In this document: positions 47,381 to 56,186 of the stretch, piece after piece
Numbering within the stretch: the first letter of the stretch is position 1
Layout: each line of letters begins with the position of its first letter
NCBI GenBank assembly: GCA_020633415.1
Contig: JACKDQ010000001.1
Coordinates: 310,001 to 374,000, forward strand
Source of the DNA: Deltaproteobacteria bacterium
GTDB taxonomy: Bacteria > Myxococcota_A > Polyangia > GCA-2747355
Reading direction: 5' to 3'
Length of the DNA: 64,000 bases
Position numbers and translations under genes: made by a program
Notes under the pieces: model-generated
Seen by the model: only the letters and a program-made list of their open reading frames with translations
Databases searched by the model: none
What the model was told of the DNA's origin: nothing

Positions 47381-47851
47381 ATGAGAACACTAACGCGAAC
47401 ACTGCTGGTCGCCGCACTGCTGCTGTCGAGTACGGCGCTGGCAAAGAAGATGTCGTTGAGCCAGCGCGTCGAGGGCGGCGTGCGTTCGGTCTATGGTGAG
47501 CTGGCCGGGAACGCGATAAAGACGCGGCTGCGGATCGAGGGCGGTCGCCGCAGCTTGAGCGGTACGATCGGCACGCAATCGATTTCGCTGACCGGTACGC
47601 TCTACGACGGTCGGCGGACGATCCATGGATCGATCGGCGCGATTCCGATCTCGGTATCGCGCGGCACAGAAGGCGGCGTGGAGCGGATCTCTGGCTCGGT
47701 CGGTGGTCAGAAGATCAGCATCAAGCGTTGGAGCGACGCCGGGACCAAGCGGATCAGCGGGACCGTGGACAGCCAGAGCCTGTCGATCTTGCAGTCGCTG
47801 GGGCTGATCGAGGGGCCGCGCGCTTTCGGCGGTGCATTGCAGGTTTTTTAG
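47381..47851 (+). CDS. Small secreted beta-repeat protein
   Basis: The 156-aa precursor has a signal peptide (LLVAALLLSSTALA). The mature part is built of short strands with a recurring G-x-I-S-x-S/T pattern (LSGTIGTQSISLTGT, IHGSIGAIPISVSRGT, ISGSVGGQKISIKRWS, ISGTVDSQSLSILQS), suggesting about six repeats of 20-22 residues forming a beta-solenoid or open sheet. GAGGGA lies upstream of the ATG. Its stop abuts the stop of the convergent methyltransferase gene (TAG/CTA). Confidence 0.72.
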   Translation: MRTLTRTLLVAALLLSSTALAKKMSLSQRVEGGVRSVYGELAGNAIKTRLRIEGGRRSLSGTIGTQSISLTGTLYDGRRTIHGSIGAIPISVSRGTEGGVERISGSVGGQKISIKRWSDAGTKRISGTVDSQSLSILQSLGLIEGPRAFGGALQVF

Positions 47852-49204
47852 CTAGCGAGCCGGCTTTTCGGCGACGAAGCGCATGATCACCTCAAGCTGA
47901 GGCGTGTGCGGAAACATATCGAGGGCGCGGACGGCGTCAACGCGATAGCCAGCCTCGAGTAGCCGCTGCCCGTCGCGCAGCAGCGCTTCAAATCCACAGG
48001 CGACATAGATCAGCGTTGTCGGCTTGGCCTGGCAGAGGGCAGCGATCGCTGGCGGCTTGCAGCCTTGGCGCGGTGGATCGACGATCGCCACATCGGGGGC
48101 AAAGCGCGTCAGTTGCTCGACCCGCTGCTCGACGCGGCCGCGACTGGCACGGATCGCGCTCAACGCCTGTTGCTTGATCATCTGTTGCAGGTCGGCGATC
48201 GCCGAGGGATTCTCCTCGACGACCCAGCCTTGGCGATAACGCCCGTAGGCGAGCTGGGCGAAGATCCCGGCGCCGCCGTAGAGGTCTGCCAGGCGGTCGA
48301 AGTGCTCGGGCAGCAGTGCGAGCACCTGCTCACCGAGGGTGTTAGCGGCCCAGGCGCTGGTTTGGACGAACGTTGCCGGACTGAGCAAAAAGGCCTTGCC
48401 GGCGATGTGAAACGGCATTCGCGCGCCGCCGCCGAGATGTTTGATCTCAGGGCCGACGGGATAGCTTGAGCGCTCGGCTTGGGCGGTCAGGTGTACCGAG
48501 AACACGCCGGGGAGTTGCAGCAATTGGGCGACAAGCGTCTTTTCCGCTGGCACCTTAGGACTGGTCGTGCAAAGCAGCAGTTGCGCCTGCTGACCGTGCG
48601 GATCGACGCGAACGCCGAGCGCGTGAAGCCAGCCGCCCACCGACGAGGCTTGGATCTCATGGCTGGCGAGCAGCTGGCGACAGCCGGCCAGTACCGCCAG
48701 CGTCAGTGGGTGCTGCACCGGGCAGCCCTCGGCTGGGACCAGCCGCGCGGTGCCGCGCTGATAGAGACCAAAGCAGAGCTTGTCTTGCTGTTGATCGGCC
48801 GGCATCAGCAGCCGCGTTCGATAACCAAACGGGCTTGGCGGGGCGAGGATCTGGCCGATGATCTGCTCGGCGCAGCCCAGCGCGGCGAGTTGCTTGATCA
48901 GGGCGCTCTGTTTGGCTGCCAGTTGGGCGGCGTAGGACATCTGCTGGATCGAGCAGGCGCCGCAGTGTGCGAGCACACCGCAGGGCGCTGGCGAGCGGTC
49001 TGCGGATGGGCGGATCAGCTCGATGATTTGGGCCACGCCATCTCGTCGCGTCGGTCGCAAGCGCAGTTGATCGCCGACGACCGCCGGCGCGACGGAAAAC
49101 GAGCGGTTCCCTGCTCGTGCTTGCAGGCAATCTTGGCCGAGTTCCAGCGGACCCACGCGGGCCGAGAAGGAGGCGCGGTTTTGATTATCGCGACGTCGCG
49201 TCAA
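47852..49204 (-). CDS. 23S rRNA (uracil-5)-methyltransferase, TrmA/RlmC/RlmD family
   Basis: The 450-aa enzyme has an N-terminal TRAM-like barrel and the [4Fe-4S] cysteines in CGVLAHCGACSIQQMSY. The Rossmann methyltransferase part has LADLYGGAGIFA and VDPPRQGC, and the nucleophilic cysteine is in YVACGFEALLRD. The DMFPHTPQLEVIM ending is diagnostic. It makes m5U at one 23S rRNA position (747 or 1939 in E. coli numbering), which cannot be told apart here. A general housekeeping gene. Confidence 0.92.
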   Translation of the reverse strand: MTRRRDNQNRASFSARVGPLELGQDCLQARAGNRSFSVAPAVVGDQLRLRPTRRDGVAQIIELIRPSADRSPAPCGVLAHCGACSIQQMSYAAQLAAKQSALIKQLAALGCAEQIIGQILAPPSPFGYRTRLLMPADQQQDKLCFGLYQRGTARLVPAEGCPVQHPLTLAVLAGCRQLLASHEIQASSVGGWLHALGVRVDPHGQQAQLLLCTTSPKVPAEKTLVAQLLQLPGVFSVHLTAQAERSSYPVGPEIKHLGGGARMPFHIAGKAFLLSPATFVQTSAWAANTLGEQVLALLPEHFDRLADLYGGAGIFAQLAYGRYRQGWVVEENPSAIADLQQMIKQQALSAIRASRGRVEQRVEQLTRFAPDVAIVDPPRQGCKPPAIAALCQAKPTTLIYVACGFEALLRDGQRLLEAGYRVDAVRALDMFPHTPQLEVIMRFVAEKPAR

Positions 49205-49325
49205 CAGAGCGGTCCATTATTCCTACACGAACCTACACTGTTTAGTGCGAAGGTTGGAAGGAATCGACCGGTTCGGGATAGACTAGAGCTCTTGGAAGGA
49301 TCGGTACCAGATCGGAGTGGCTTGC

Positions 49326-51074
49326 ATGAGTGCCGCTAGTTGCCAACACTGCGGGCAGCCCCACTCGCTCGGCACGCGCTATTGTCCGACGACCGGAGGA
49401 TTGATCGGTGGAAGTTTGCTGCCGGCGGGGACGATCCTTGAGGGCAAATACCGCATCGAGTCGTTGATCGGCACGGGAGGCATGGGCGCGGTGTTTCGCG
49501 CGACCCACGTGATGCTCGGTCACCATGTTGCCGTCAAAGTGCTGCTGCCCGAGGCCTCGCGTGACGAGCAGATGTCGGCGCGGTTAGTCCGCGAAGGTCG
49601 TGCCGCCAGTGCGACCGGGCACCCGAACATCGCTGCCGTGACCGATATGGGACAGACCGACGAGGGTGCGCTGTTTGTCGTGATGGAGTTTATCGACGGC
49701 AAAACCCTGGAGGACTTCGCTGGCAAGCAGCCGATGGGTGTTGAGCTAGCGACCCTGCTGATCTGTCAGGTGCTAAGTGGCCTGGAAGCGGTTCACCGCT
49801 CATCGATCGTGCACCGCGATCTCAAGCCGGCCAATATCATGGTGACCTTGCCCGAAGGTGAGCACCCGCACATCAAGATCCTCGACTTTGGCATCTCCAA
49901 GACGCTGACCAGCCGGACCGGCGAGCTGGCGTTGACACAAGCCGGGTTGGTGTTTGGAACCCCGCATTACATGGCGCCCGAGCAGAGTAAGGGGGCAGCG
50001 ACGGTCGACCATCGCGCCGATCTGTACTCGGTCGCGGCGATTTATTACAAACTGTTGACCGGCGTGCCGCCGTTCGATGCCGACACGCTGCCTGAGCTGA
50101 TGGCGCTGTTGATCGACGGTCAAGTTGTGCCGCCTTCACAACGCCGGCCAGAGATCCCGCGTGAACTGGATGCGGTTGTCTTGCGCGGCCTGGCGCGTCA
50201 GCCGGGTGATCGCTTTGGCGATGCGCGCTCGTTTCGCTCGGCCTTGATGCCGTTTGTTGGCCGCGAGTCGAGTGCGGCGGAGGTTGCTCAGCCGGGGCCG
50301 CTGCGTCGCAGTGACTCATTGGATTCGGTCAGTGAAGCCGAACTTGTGCTGCTCGACGGTATGAGCGCTGATCGGGCTGCGGTCCCTCGAGCGCAACCGT
50401 TCGGTGGGCCGCTGCGTGCCCCCGACACGGATCACGGTCGATACGCCAAGGGCCGAAACGGGAGCCGCGCGGTTGGTGGCAGTGATAGTGCTCAGTTGCT
50501 CGGCATCGCGCCGGTCGCAACCGGTCCGCAGCTGATGGCGGCCGGCGGGTTCCCCGCTGATTCAAGCGGGCTGCATGGCGTCGGAACTGGGCCGTTCGCG
50601 CCGCCTGCCGAAGAGCAAGAGAGCCTAGAGTTGGCGATCCCCATAAGAGACGCGCGGAGCACGCTGACCGAGCCGCGCGCGGCGGTAGCGATCGAAGCAC
50701 CGACGGCGTCGAGCGGGCGGGTTATTCCGAGCACCGCGCGACGGAGCACGGTGCGACGTGGTGGACCGTTGTTGATCATCGCTGGTTTGGTGTTGGTCTT
50801 GCTCGGTGGTGGGGTCGTCTGGTTTGTCTTTAGTGGCCAAGAGCAGAAACTGCAGCGCGGTCCGGATGAAGTGGCGGTAACGATCGAAACCGAGCCGCCT
50901 AAGGCGAACGTCTACATCGACGGGGTTTTGCAGGTCAGTCGCACCGTTAGTTTGCCACGCTCGGAGCAGACGTTTAAGGTGCGGATCGACGCCAACGGCT
51001 ATCATCCGCGGCTACTGTCGATCGTGCCCCGCAAGGACCTCGACCTACGCATCTCGCTGCGTCCGCGCCGCTGA
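49326..51074 (+). CDS. Ser/Thr protein kinase with zinc ribbon and PEGA domain
   Basis: The 582-aa protein opens with a zinc-ribbon-like CQHCGQPHSLGTRYC. A kinase domain follows (IGTGGMGAVFRATH, VAVKVLLP, HRDLKPANIM, ILDFGISK, MAPEQ; residues about 40-310), then a low-complexity linker. A membrane helix near residue 490 (LLIIAGLVLVLLGGGVVWFV) precedes an outer PEGA domain (VTIETEPPKANVYIDGVLQV). PEGA domains sit in the periplasm and are thought to touch the envelope. ATG 49326 is preferred over TTG 49317, with GGAG 8 nt upstream. TAGACT at 49279 may be its -10 box. Confidence 0.93.
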   Translation: MSAASCQHCGQPHSLGTRYCPTTGGLIGGSLLPAGTILEGKYRIESLIGTGGMGAVFRATHVMLGHHVAVKVLLPEASRDEQMSARLVREGRAASATGHPNIAAVTDMGQTDEGALFVVMEFIDGKTLEDFAGKQPMGVELATLLICQVLSGLEAVHRSSIVHRDLKPANIMVTLPEGEHPHIKILDFGISKTLTSRTGELALTQAGLVFGTPHYMAPEQSKGAATVDHRADLYSVAAIYYKLLTGVPPFDADTLPELMALLIDGQVVPPSQRRPEIPRELDAVVLRGLARQPGDRFGDARSFRSALMPFVGRESSAAEVAQPGPLRRSDSLDSVSEAELVLLDGMSADRAAVPRAQPFGGPLRAPDTDHGRYAKGRNGSRAVGGSDSAQLLGIAPVATGPQLMAAGGFPADSSGLHGVGTGPFAPPAEEQESLELAIPIRDARSTLTEPRAAVAIEAPTASSGRVIPSTARRSTVRRGGPLLIIAGLVLVLLGGGVVWFVFSGQEQKLQRGPDEVAVTIETEPPKANVYIDGVLQVSRTVSLPRSEQTFKVRIDANGYHPRLLSIVPRKDLDLRISLRPRR

Positions 51075-51144
51075 ACCCACGCTCGTCGCTGATTCACTGG
51101 CAGTCCGTTTCATTTGTCGGCCAAGGCGTGGTAAAGCTGCAGCG

Positions 51145-51864
51145 ATGAATGCGTCCGATTGGCCCGCGATGTTCTGGATACGCCCCGAGCTCGATCTGCA
51201 ACAACAGCCACAGCCGATCGCCGCGTTTTTCGATCTCGATTGGACGCTGCTCTCGGTCAACAGCGGCGTGTTGTGGGCACGCCGCGATCGCCGACTGGGC
51301 CGGATCAGCCGGCGACTCTATGCGCGGGCGTTTCTCTATCTGCTCGCGTATCGGCTGAACATCGTCGATATGCAGCGGGTGATGCGCGACGCGTTGTCGA
51401 CGGTCGTCGGCGAAACCGAGCAGACGCTGCGACAGTGGACGCGCGAATGGTTCGACGCGGAAGTCGCCCAGCATATCACCGAGGCCGGTCGCCGCGCCGT
51501 CGACGAGCACCGCCGAGCGGGTCATCTTGTCGTTTTGTTGAGCATGACCTCGCCCTATATCGCCGAGGCTGTCGCCGAGACGCTCGATCTCGATGCGACG
51601 ATCTGCACGGCCTATGATGTGGAAAATGGTCTGCTGACCGGCAAGGCACTGCAGCCGCTTTGTTATGGCCCGGGCAAAGTGACCCTCGCGCGCCGCTTTG
51701 CTGAGCACTGCGCCATCGATCTCGGCCGTAGCTATTTTTATAGCGATAGCGCCAGCGACCTGCCGATGCTTGAGGCGGTCGGCTTTCCGCGACCGGTCAA
51801 TCCCGATCTGCATTTGCGCTTGGTCGCTTGGCGCCGCGGTTGGTCGACGCTCGATTGGCGGTAG
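51145..51864 (+). CDS. HAD-IB family phosphatase (SerB-like)
   Basis: The 239-aa protein has motif I as AAFFDLDWTLLSVNSG, motif II in VVLLSMTSPYIAEAVAE and motif IV in YSDSASDLPMLEAV. The ending PVNPDLHLRLVAWRRGWSTL is characteristic of HAD subfamily IB hydrolases related to phosphoserine phosphatase. Substrates in this group include phospho-lipids and small phosphate esters. It is 70 bp after the kinase gene and may be co-transcribed. Confidence 0.88.
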   Translation: MNASDWPAMFWIRPELDLQQQPQPIAAFFDLDWTLLSVNSGVLWARRDRRLGRISRRLYARAFLYLLAYRLNIVDMQRVMRDALSTVVGETEQTLRQWTREWFDAEVAQHITEAGRRAVDEHRRAGHLVVLLSMTSPYIAEAVAETLDLDATICTAYDVENGLLTGKALQPLCYGPGKVTLARRFAEHCAIDLGRSYFYSDSASDLPMLEAVGFPRPVNPDLHLRLVAWRRGWSTLDWR

Positions 51865-52137
51865 GAGCGCTGGCGAGGCGTGTTCGTTAGCGTGATGCCA
51901 CGATGGCGCGATGAGAAGATCGCAGTTCTTTGGGCGAAGCGTTCGTTGCTGCGAAGCGGTACGTCGGCAAGTCGATCGAAGGGTTCTGTCGATGCGGGGC
52001 AGGAGGGGGCGATCGATCCGGTCGCCAGCGTCAGCGCCTGAGCCAGTGGAACTGAATGACGTAACGATCTGCCGGCAACCCCAGCTGCTTGGGGGCTCCG
52101 CGCTGAGCTAACCAGCTGAAAATAGGCGGTGTAGTCC
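51865..52137. other. Intergenic DNA, nothing recognised
   Basis: No gene or clear structure is visible over about 270 bp before the sigma54 promoter. Confidence 0.5.
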
Positions 52138-52155
52138 TTGGCGCAGCGCTTGCTT
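52138..52155 (+). promoter_or_regulatory. Sigma54 promoter
   Basis: TTGGCGCAGCGCTTGCTT: GG at 52140-52141, GC at 52152-52153. The block CGCTTGCTTTAG is identical to that of the promoter at 10775, 41 kb away. The predicted start is about 52165. Confidence 0.7.
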
Positions 52156-52196
52156 TAGGCAATAGCGCTGTATCGAACGAACGAGGATCGCGTCCG

Positions 52197-53105
52197 ATGA
52201 AAACCCGCCTGAGTCTATTGATGGTCTTGCTCTTTGCATCCAGCGCTTGGGCGGCCAACTTCGTACCGTTGGCCAACAAGGAGCGGGCCCAATGGGGACT
52301 AAAGCCGGGAGCACTCAAACAGCTGCGCCAGATCGGTGACCATAAGGTCGCCAAAGAGGTTCGGCGTCACCTGCGGTCGCTCAGTGGCCAAGTCACCGAG
52401 CTACGTCGCGGTGGCCAAGTCAGCAAGGGCCAGCGCAGTCTGATGTTCGTGATCGGCGACGCGGTGGTTAGCGGTAAGGGGGGCGGCGAGCGGACGCAAG
52501 TCGTGTTGGTCAGCAAGGACGCTAAGAATCGGCCGCTGATGCGGCTGCTAACGGTGGAGCTCAGCAACACGAAAGCGCCAACGATCAAGTTCGAGCGCAG
52601 TGTGAGCTTTCCACTGCCCGATACCAAGTTGCAGGGTACGGCCAACTCGCAGTTTGAGGGCATGCCTTGGTACAACTCGAGTGCGGTGTTTGTCGCTAAG
52701 GACGGCAAGCACAGCTATCGCTTCAACGCGGAAAACGACGTCTCTCGGGCGGCGAGCAATGTGCTGACCAACGTTGCCGAAGCGCTGCAGGGCAAAACGG
52801 TCGCATTGCAGACGAATTTCTTTTTGCGCTTCTTTAACATCGACGCCGCAACGCCTCAGATGGGAAATCTCGTCGGGCGTGTCGAGCTGCCCAGTGGTTC
52901 GAGCATCATACCGCTGGCGAGCGCTGATTGGGCCGCATTCGAAGTGCTTAAGCGGCAGGGGAGCGTGACCGGTTTGGCGATCAATAGCCCCAAAGAGCTC
53001 GATAGCATCGTCTCGATCTTGAGCGCCAACGATGTTCCGGCGATCCGCCGCGCGCTCACCACCTCGGGCGCACAGTACCTGCTGCTCAGGTCCAGCAGCC
53101 GCTAA
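52197..53105 (+). CDS. Secreted protein of unknown family
   Basis: The 302-aa precursor has a signal peptide (LSLLMVLLFASSAWA). The predicted alpha/beta mature part starts NFVPLANKERAQWGLKPGAL and contains KGQRSLMFVIGDAVVSGKGG, FFLRFFNIDAATPQMGNLVG and a C-terminal AIRRALTTSGAQYLLLRSSS. No motif can be named. The sigma54 promoter and signal peptide place it with the 39-48 kb island although it is separated by three other genes. GAGGA lies 10 nt upstream of the ATG. Confidence 0.72.
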   Translation: MKTRLSLLMVLLFASSAWAANFVPLANKERAQWGLKPGALKQLRQIGDHKVAKEVRRHLRSLSGQVTELRRGGQVSKGQRSLMFVIGDAVVSGKGGGERTQVVLVSKDAKNRPLMRLLTVELSNTKAPTIKFERSVSFPLPDTKLQGTANSQFEGMPWYNSSAVFVAKDGKHSYRFNAENDVSRAASNVLTNVAEALQGKTVALQTNFFLRFFNIDAATPQMGNLVGRVELPSGSSIIPLASADWAAFEVLKRQGSVTGLAINSPKELDSIVSILSANDVPAIRRALTTSGAQYLLLRSSSR

Positions 53106-53123
53106 GCTCAGCGAAGGTTGCGG

Positions 53124-54506
53124 CTAGCGATAGCCGAGCTTCACCGCAGCGATCAGCACGATCGCCGCGATCCCATAGAGCCAGAGCAACAGCGGGCCGA
53201 CGAAGCGCACCCAGCGTTGGTAAGGGATACGCGCCAGCCCGAGCATCCCCATCAACAGCGCGTTGGTCGGAATGATCATGTTGCCGAACCCATCGCCGAA
53301 TTGATAGGCCAACACCGCGACCTGGCGTTTGACGCCGGTGACGTCGGCAAGCGGCGCCATCAGCGGCATCGTGACGTAAGCCTGGCCGCTGCCCGAAGGG
53401 ATCAAGACGTTGATCAGTGCCTGCACCAGCAGCATCGCCACCGCAGAGAGCGCCGGCCCAAATCCGCTGATCGCTGAGGCGATGGCGGCGACGATGGTGT
53501 CGGTGATCTTGGCCTGGTCGAGGACGACGCGGATCGTGCGCGCAAATCCGATCAGCAGCGCAGCGGTGGTCAGCTCGGCTGCACCGCTGCAGAAGGTGCG
53601 CGAGGTCTCGTTGGGCGAAATCCCGCCGACGACCGCTGTGGTGATGCCGATCGTCATGAACAAGGCGGTTAGCTCGACAAGATACCACTGCCAAAGTTTG
53701 ACGCCGACGGCGAAAAGCGCGACGCCAGCGGCGAAGACTGCGAGGATCAACAGTCGCTGACCCGTCAGGCGAATGTCCTCGGGCAAGGCGAATCCGCTGG
53801 AAAAGTCTCCGTCGGCAACGAGGCTGCGATCGGGGTGTCGATCGACCTGCTTGGCGTAGCGCAGAATGTACAGTGAGCCGATCAGCGTGAAGAGCAACAG
53901 CAGCGCCCAGCGCACGGCTTGACCCGATGCCGGGGGGAGACCGGCGATCTTTTGTGCGATCACCACGGTGAACGGGTTGAGCGTCGCTGCGCCGTAGCCG
54001 ACGCCGGCGCCGACGTAGACCAGCGCAACGCCGACGATCGCGTCCATCTTCAGCGCCAACGACATCGTGACCAGCAGCGGAATGAACGGCATGTATTCTT
54101 CGGCCATGCCCACGCTGGCTGAGCCGAGCGCAAACAGCGCTGTCGTTCCGATCACCAACAGCGATCGGCTATTGTGCATCCGCCGTAGCGTACTGCCGAT
54201 CAACGCATCGATCGCGCCGCTCTTGCGGACAATCGCCAAAACGCCACCGACGATGAACACGAAAAAGATGATGTCTGCGGCCTCGTTCATTCCCTTGGGA
54301 ATCGCCGTCAAAAATGCCGTCGCGGGCAAAGGCGGCTGATCGAGGTGACGAAACGAATTGGCGATGACCTGCTTGCCGTGTCGCTGGTATTCGCCCGCGG
54401 GAATGAAGTAGCTGATCAGCTGGGCAGTAATGATTAGCGCAAAGATCAGCAGCAGTGCTTCGGGAAAGGCCCAACGGCGTTTGCTAGGCGAGAGGGTGGC
54501 GTCCAT
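53124..54506 (-). CDS. YfcC-family (C4-dicarboxylate/basic amino-acid) membrane carrier
   Basis: The 460-aa protein has 11-13 hydrophobic segments and the YfcC/DcuC-type signatures YFIPAGEYQR, GSASVGMAEEYMPFIPLLVT, YVGAGVGYGAATLNPFTV and LIPSGSGQAYVTMPLMAPLA. Members are secondary carriers with assigned or presumed substrates such as arginine/ornithine or C4-dicarboxylates; the substrate cannot be fixed here. ATG 54506 gives MDATLSPSKRRWAFPEALLL; a longer frame to 54647 overlaps the divergent cytochrome gene and is rejected. Confidence 0.88.
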   Translation of the reverse strand: MDATLSPSKRRWAFPEALLLIFALIITAQLISYFIPAGEYQRHGKQVIANSFRHLDQPPLPATAFLTAIPKGMNEAADIIFFVFIVGGVLAIVRKSGAIDALIGSTLRRMHNSRSLLVIGTTALFALGSASVGMAEEYMPFIPLLVTMSLALKMDAIVGVALVYVGAGVGYGAATLNPFTVVIAQKIAGLPPASGQAVRWALLLLFTLIGSLYILRYAKQVDRHPDRSLVADGDFSSGFALPEDIRLTGQRLLILAVFAAGVALFAVGVKLWQWYLVELTALFMTIGITTAVVGGISPNETSRTFCSGAAELTTAALLIGFARTIRVVLDQAKITDTIVAAIASAISGFGPALSAVAMLLVQALINVLIPSGSGQAYVTMPLMAPLADVTGVKRQVAVLAYQFGDGFGNMIIPTNALLMGMLGLARIPYQRWVRFVGPLLLWLYGIAAIVLIAAVKLGYR

Positions 54507-54619
54507 CGTTGCAGTCTTGCACAGAACCGGGCGCTTTTCCTCCAAGTAGGATAAGCAGAAGGAGCGGACAGCGGCAGCGATCTGCGTTAGCCTGTCGCCT
54601 TGTCCGATTGGAGGGCCCG

Positions 54620-56104
54620 ATGTTGAGATCGACCAGCGGCAAGACATGGACCGAACGGACTGTTGGCGGCATGGTTGTGCTGTTGATCTTGGCCTTCGCG
54701 GTCGGCTGTCGGGGACAACGGCAAGATGCTTCGCTCGGGCAGTTGCCGTTGCGCCAAGAGTTGGCGGTTTTCAGTAAGTCGACCTCGCCGCGCTCGGCGT
54801 TGGCCAAGGTGCCACGCGGGCCGTTCGGTTTGTCGCTCGTTAGCAGTCTTAGCGGCAAGCCGCTGTCGATCGAAAACTTTGCCGCGTCGAGCAGCTGCGC
54901 CGAGTGCCACGAGCGGCAGTACAAGGAGTTCAAGGGCTCGATGCATTCGGTCGCCCATACCGACAGGCTCTATCGACGCACCGCTGAGCTGGCTTTGCGC
55001 GAGGCTGGTCCTGAGGTCTACGCGCTCTGCGCGGGGTGCCATGCGCCGCAGGGCGTGTCCAGCGGCCTGATTCCCAAGCTCTCCGACGACAAACTGCCGG
55101 CAATTGCCAAGGCCGGCATCATCTGCGACGTCTGTCATCAGATCGGAAAGCTCACCGGCACGCACGGGCCGTTTGCCGAGCCGGGCAATGCTTCGTTTGT
55201 CTTCGACCCCGACGAGGAGCGCAAGTTTGGGCCGCCAACGGGTGACGATGCGGCGGCCGACCATCCGGTCAAGACGCGCGCCTTTTTGCAGTCTTCGGAG
55301 TTCTGCGCCAGTTGCCACACGGTGATCCATCCGACCAACGGCTTGCGGATCGAGCACACCTACGATGAATGGAAGCGTAGCGTCTATGCCGAGCGCAAGA
55401 TCCAATGCCAGGATTGCCACATGCGGTCGGTGGCCCAGGCGATCGAAGTTGCGCGCACGCTCAAGCCGCAGCCGCTGATCGGCAAGTCGACGGCTGAGGG
55501 CAAGCCGCGTCCGATCGCTATGCATTCGTTTGTCGGCGGCAACGCAAACGCCGACTTGCTTGGCGGCGGTGCCGATCATGCAAAGATCGCCGAGGCGCGC
55601 CTAAAGAGCGCTGCCAGATTGAAGCTGAGTGCGGCCCGCATCGGCGCGACGCGAATGCGGATCGAGGTCGCCGTGACGAATGTCGGCGCAGGTCACCATT
55701 TGCCGACGAGTTTGACGGAGCTGCGTGAGATCTGGGTTGAGCTCAAGGTCTTCGACGCTAGGCGTCAGTTGCTGTTTCATGCCGGGAAGCTCGATGCCGG
55801 CGGTGAAATCGATCGCTTGGCGATGCGCTTTGGTGCGCGCGCGGCAGATCAGCACGGCAAGGTCACGTTCAAGCCCTGGGAGATCACGCATTTTGTCTTC
55901 AAACGCTTAATACCCGCCAAACAGACGGCGCGCGATGCCTTCCTTGTGGCGTTGCCGAACGGGGCCCATGGACCGCTTTCGATCGAGGCGACGTTGCTTT
56001 ATCGCAGTGCGCCGCCAGCCCTGGTCAAGGCGCTGATCGGCAAGGATGCGCCCGAGTTGCGGGTAACGACGATGGCGACGGCGAGGACGACGCTCGCGCT
56101 CTAG
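54620..56104 (+). CDS. Five-heme c-type cytochrome lipoprotein
   Basis: The 494-aa precursor has a lipoprotein signal (VVLLILAFAVGC) and five CxxCH heme sites: CAECH, CAGCH, CDVCH, CASCH and CQDCH. All lie between residues about 94 and 275, the spacing of cytochrome c-554-like domains. The C-terminal 220 residues form a beta-rich domain (MRIEVAVTNVGAGHHLPTSL) with an extra HH pair that could be a distal ligand. Surface or outer-membrane electron transfer is the expected role. It is divergent from the YfcC gene. GGAGGG precedes the ATG. Confidence 0.92.
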   Translation: MLRSTSGKTWTERTVGGMVVLLILAFAVGCRGQRQDASLGQLPLRQELAVFSKSTSPRSALAKVPRGPFGLSLVSSLSGKPLSIENFAASSSCAECHERQYKEFKGSMHSVAHTDRLYRRTAELALREAGPEVYALCAGCHAPQGVSSGLIPKLSDDKLPAIAKAGIICDVCHQIGKLTGTHGPFAEPGNASFVFDPDEERKFGPPTGDDAAADHPVKTRAFLQSSEFCASCHTVIHPTNGLRIEHTYDEWKRSVYAERKIQCQDCHMRSVAQAIEVARTLKPQPLIGKSTAEGKPRPIAMHSFVGGNANADLLGGGADHAKIAEARLKSAARLKLSAARIGATRMRIEVAVTNVGAGHHLPTSLTELREIWVELKVFDARRQLLFHAGKLDAGGEIDRLAMRFGARAADQHGKVTFKPWEITHFVFKRLIPAKQTARDAFLVALPNGAHGPLSIEATLLYRSAPPALVKALIGKDAPELRVTTMATARTTLAL

Positions 56105-56154
56105 CGTCGCGGATCTGTCGACTGTACGCCCCAAGCTGCTGAGAACAGCCCCAG

Positions 56155-56182
56155 CTGACGAGCTCGCCTGCCATGCTAGACT
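56155..56182 (+). promoter_or_regulatory. Promoter giving a leaderless esterase mRNA
   Basis: CTGACG (56155-56160), 16 bp, TAGACT (56177-56182), then four bases to the ATG at 56187, with no Shine-Dalgarno. Confidence 0.5.
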
Positions 56183-56186
56183 CGTT

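Noticed and set aside
49254..49284. TTGGAA...TAGACT promoter before the PEGA-domain kinase
   Set aside because: Spacing of 19 bp is outside the usual range; kept only as a possible -10 box in the gene note.
53106..54647. Longer YfcC-type frame starting at 54647
   Set aside because: The extra 47 residues are hydrophilic, overlap the divergent cytochrome gene, and precede the natural membrane-protein start.
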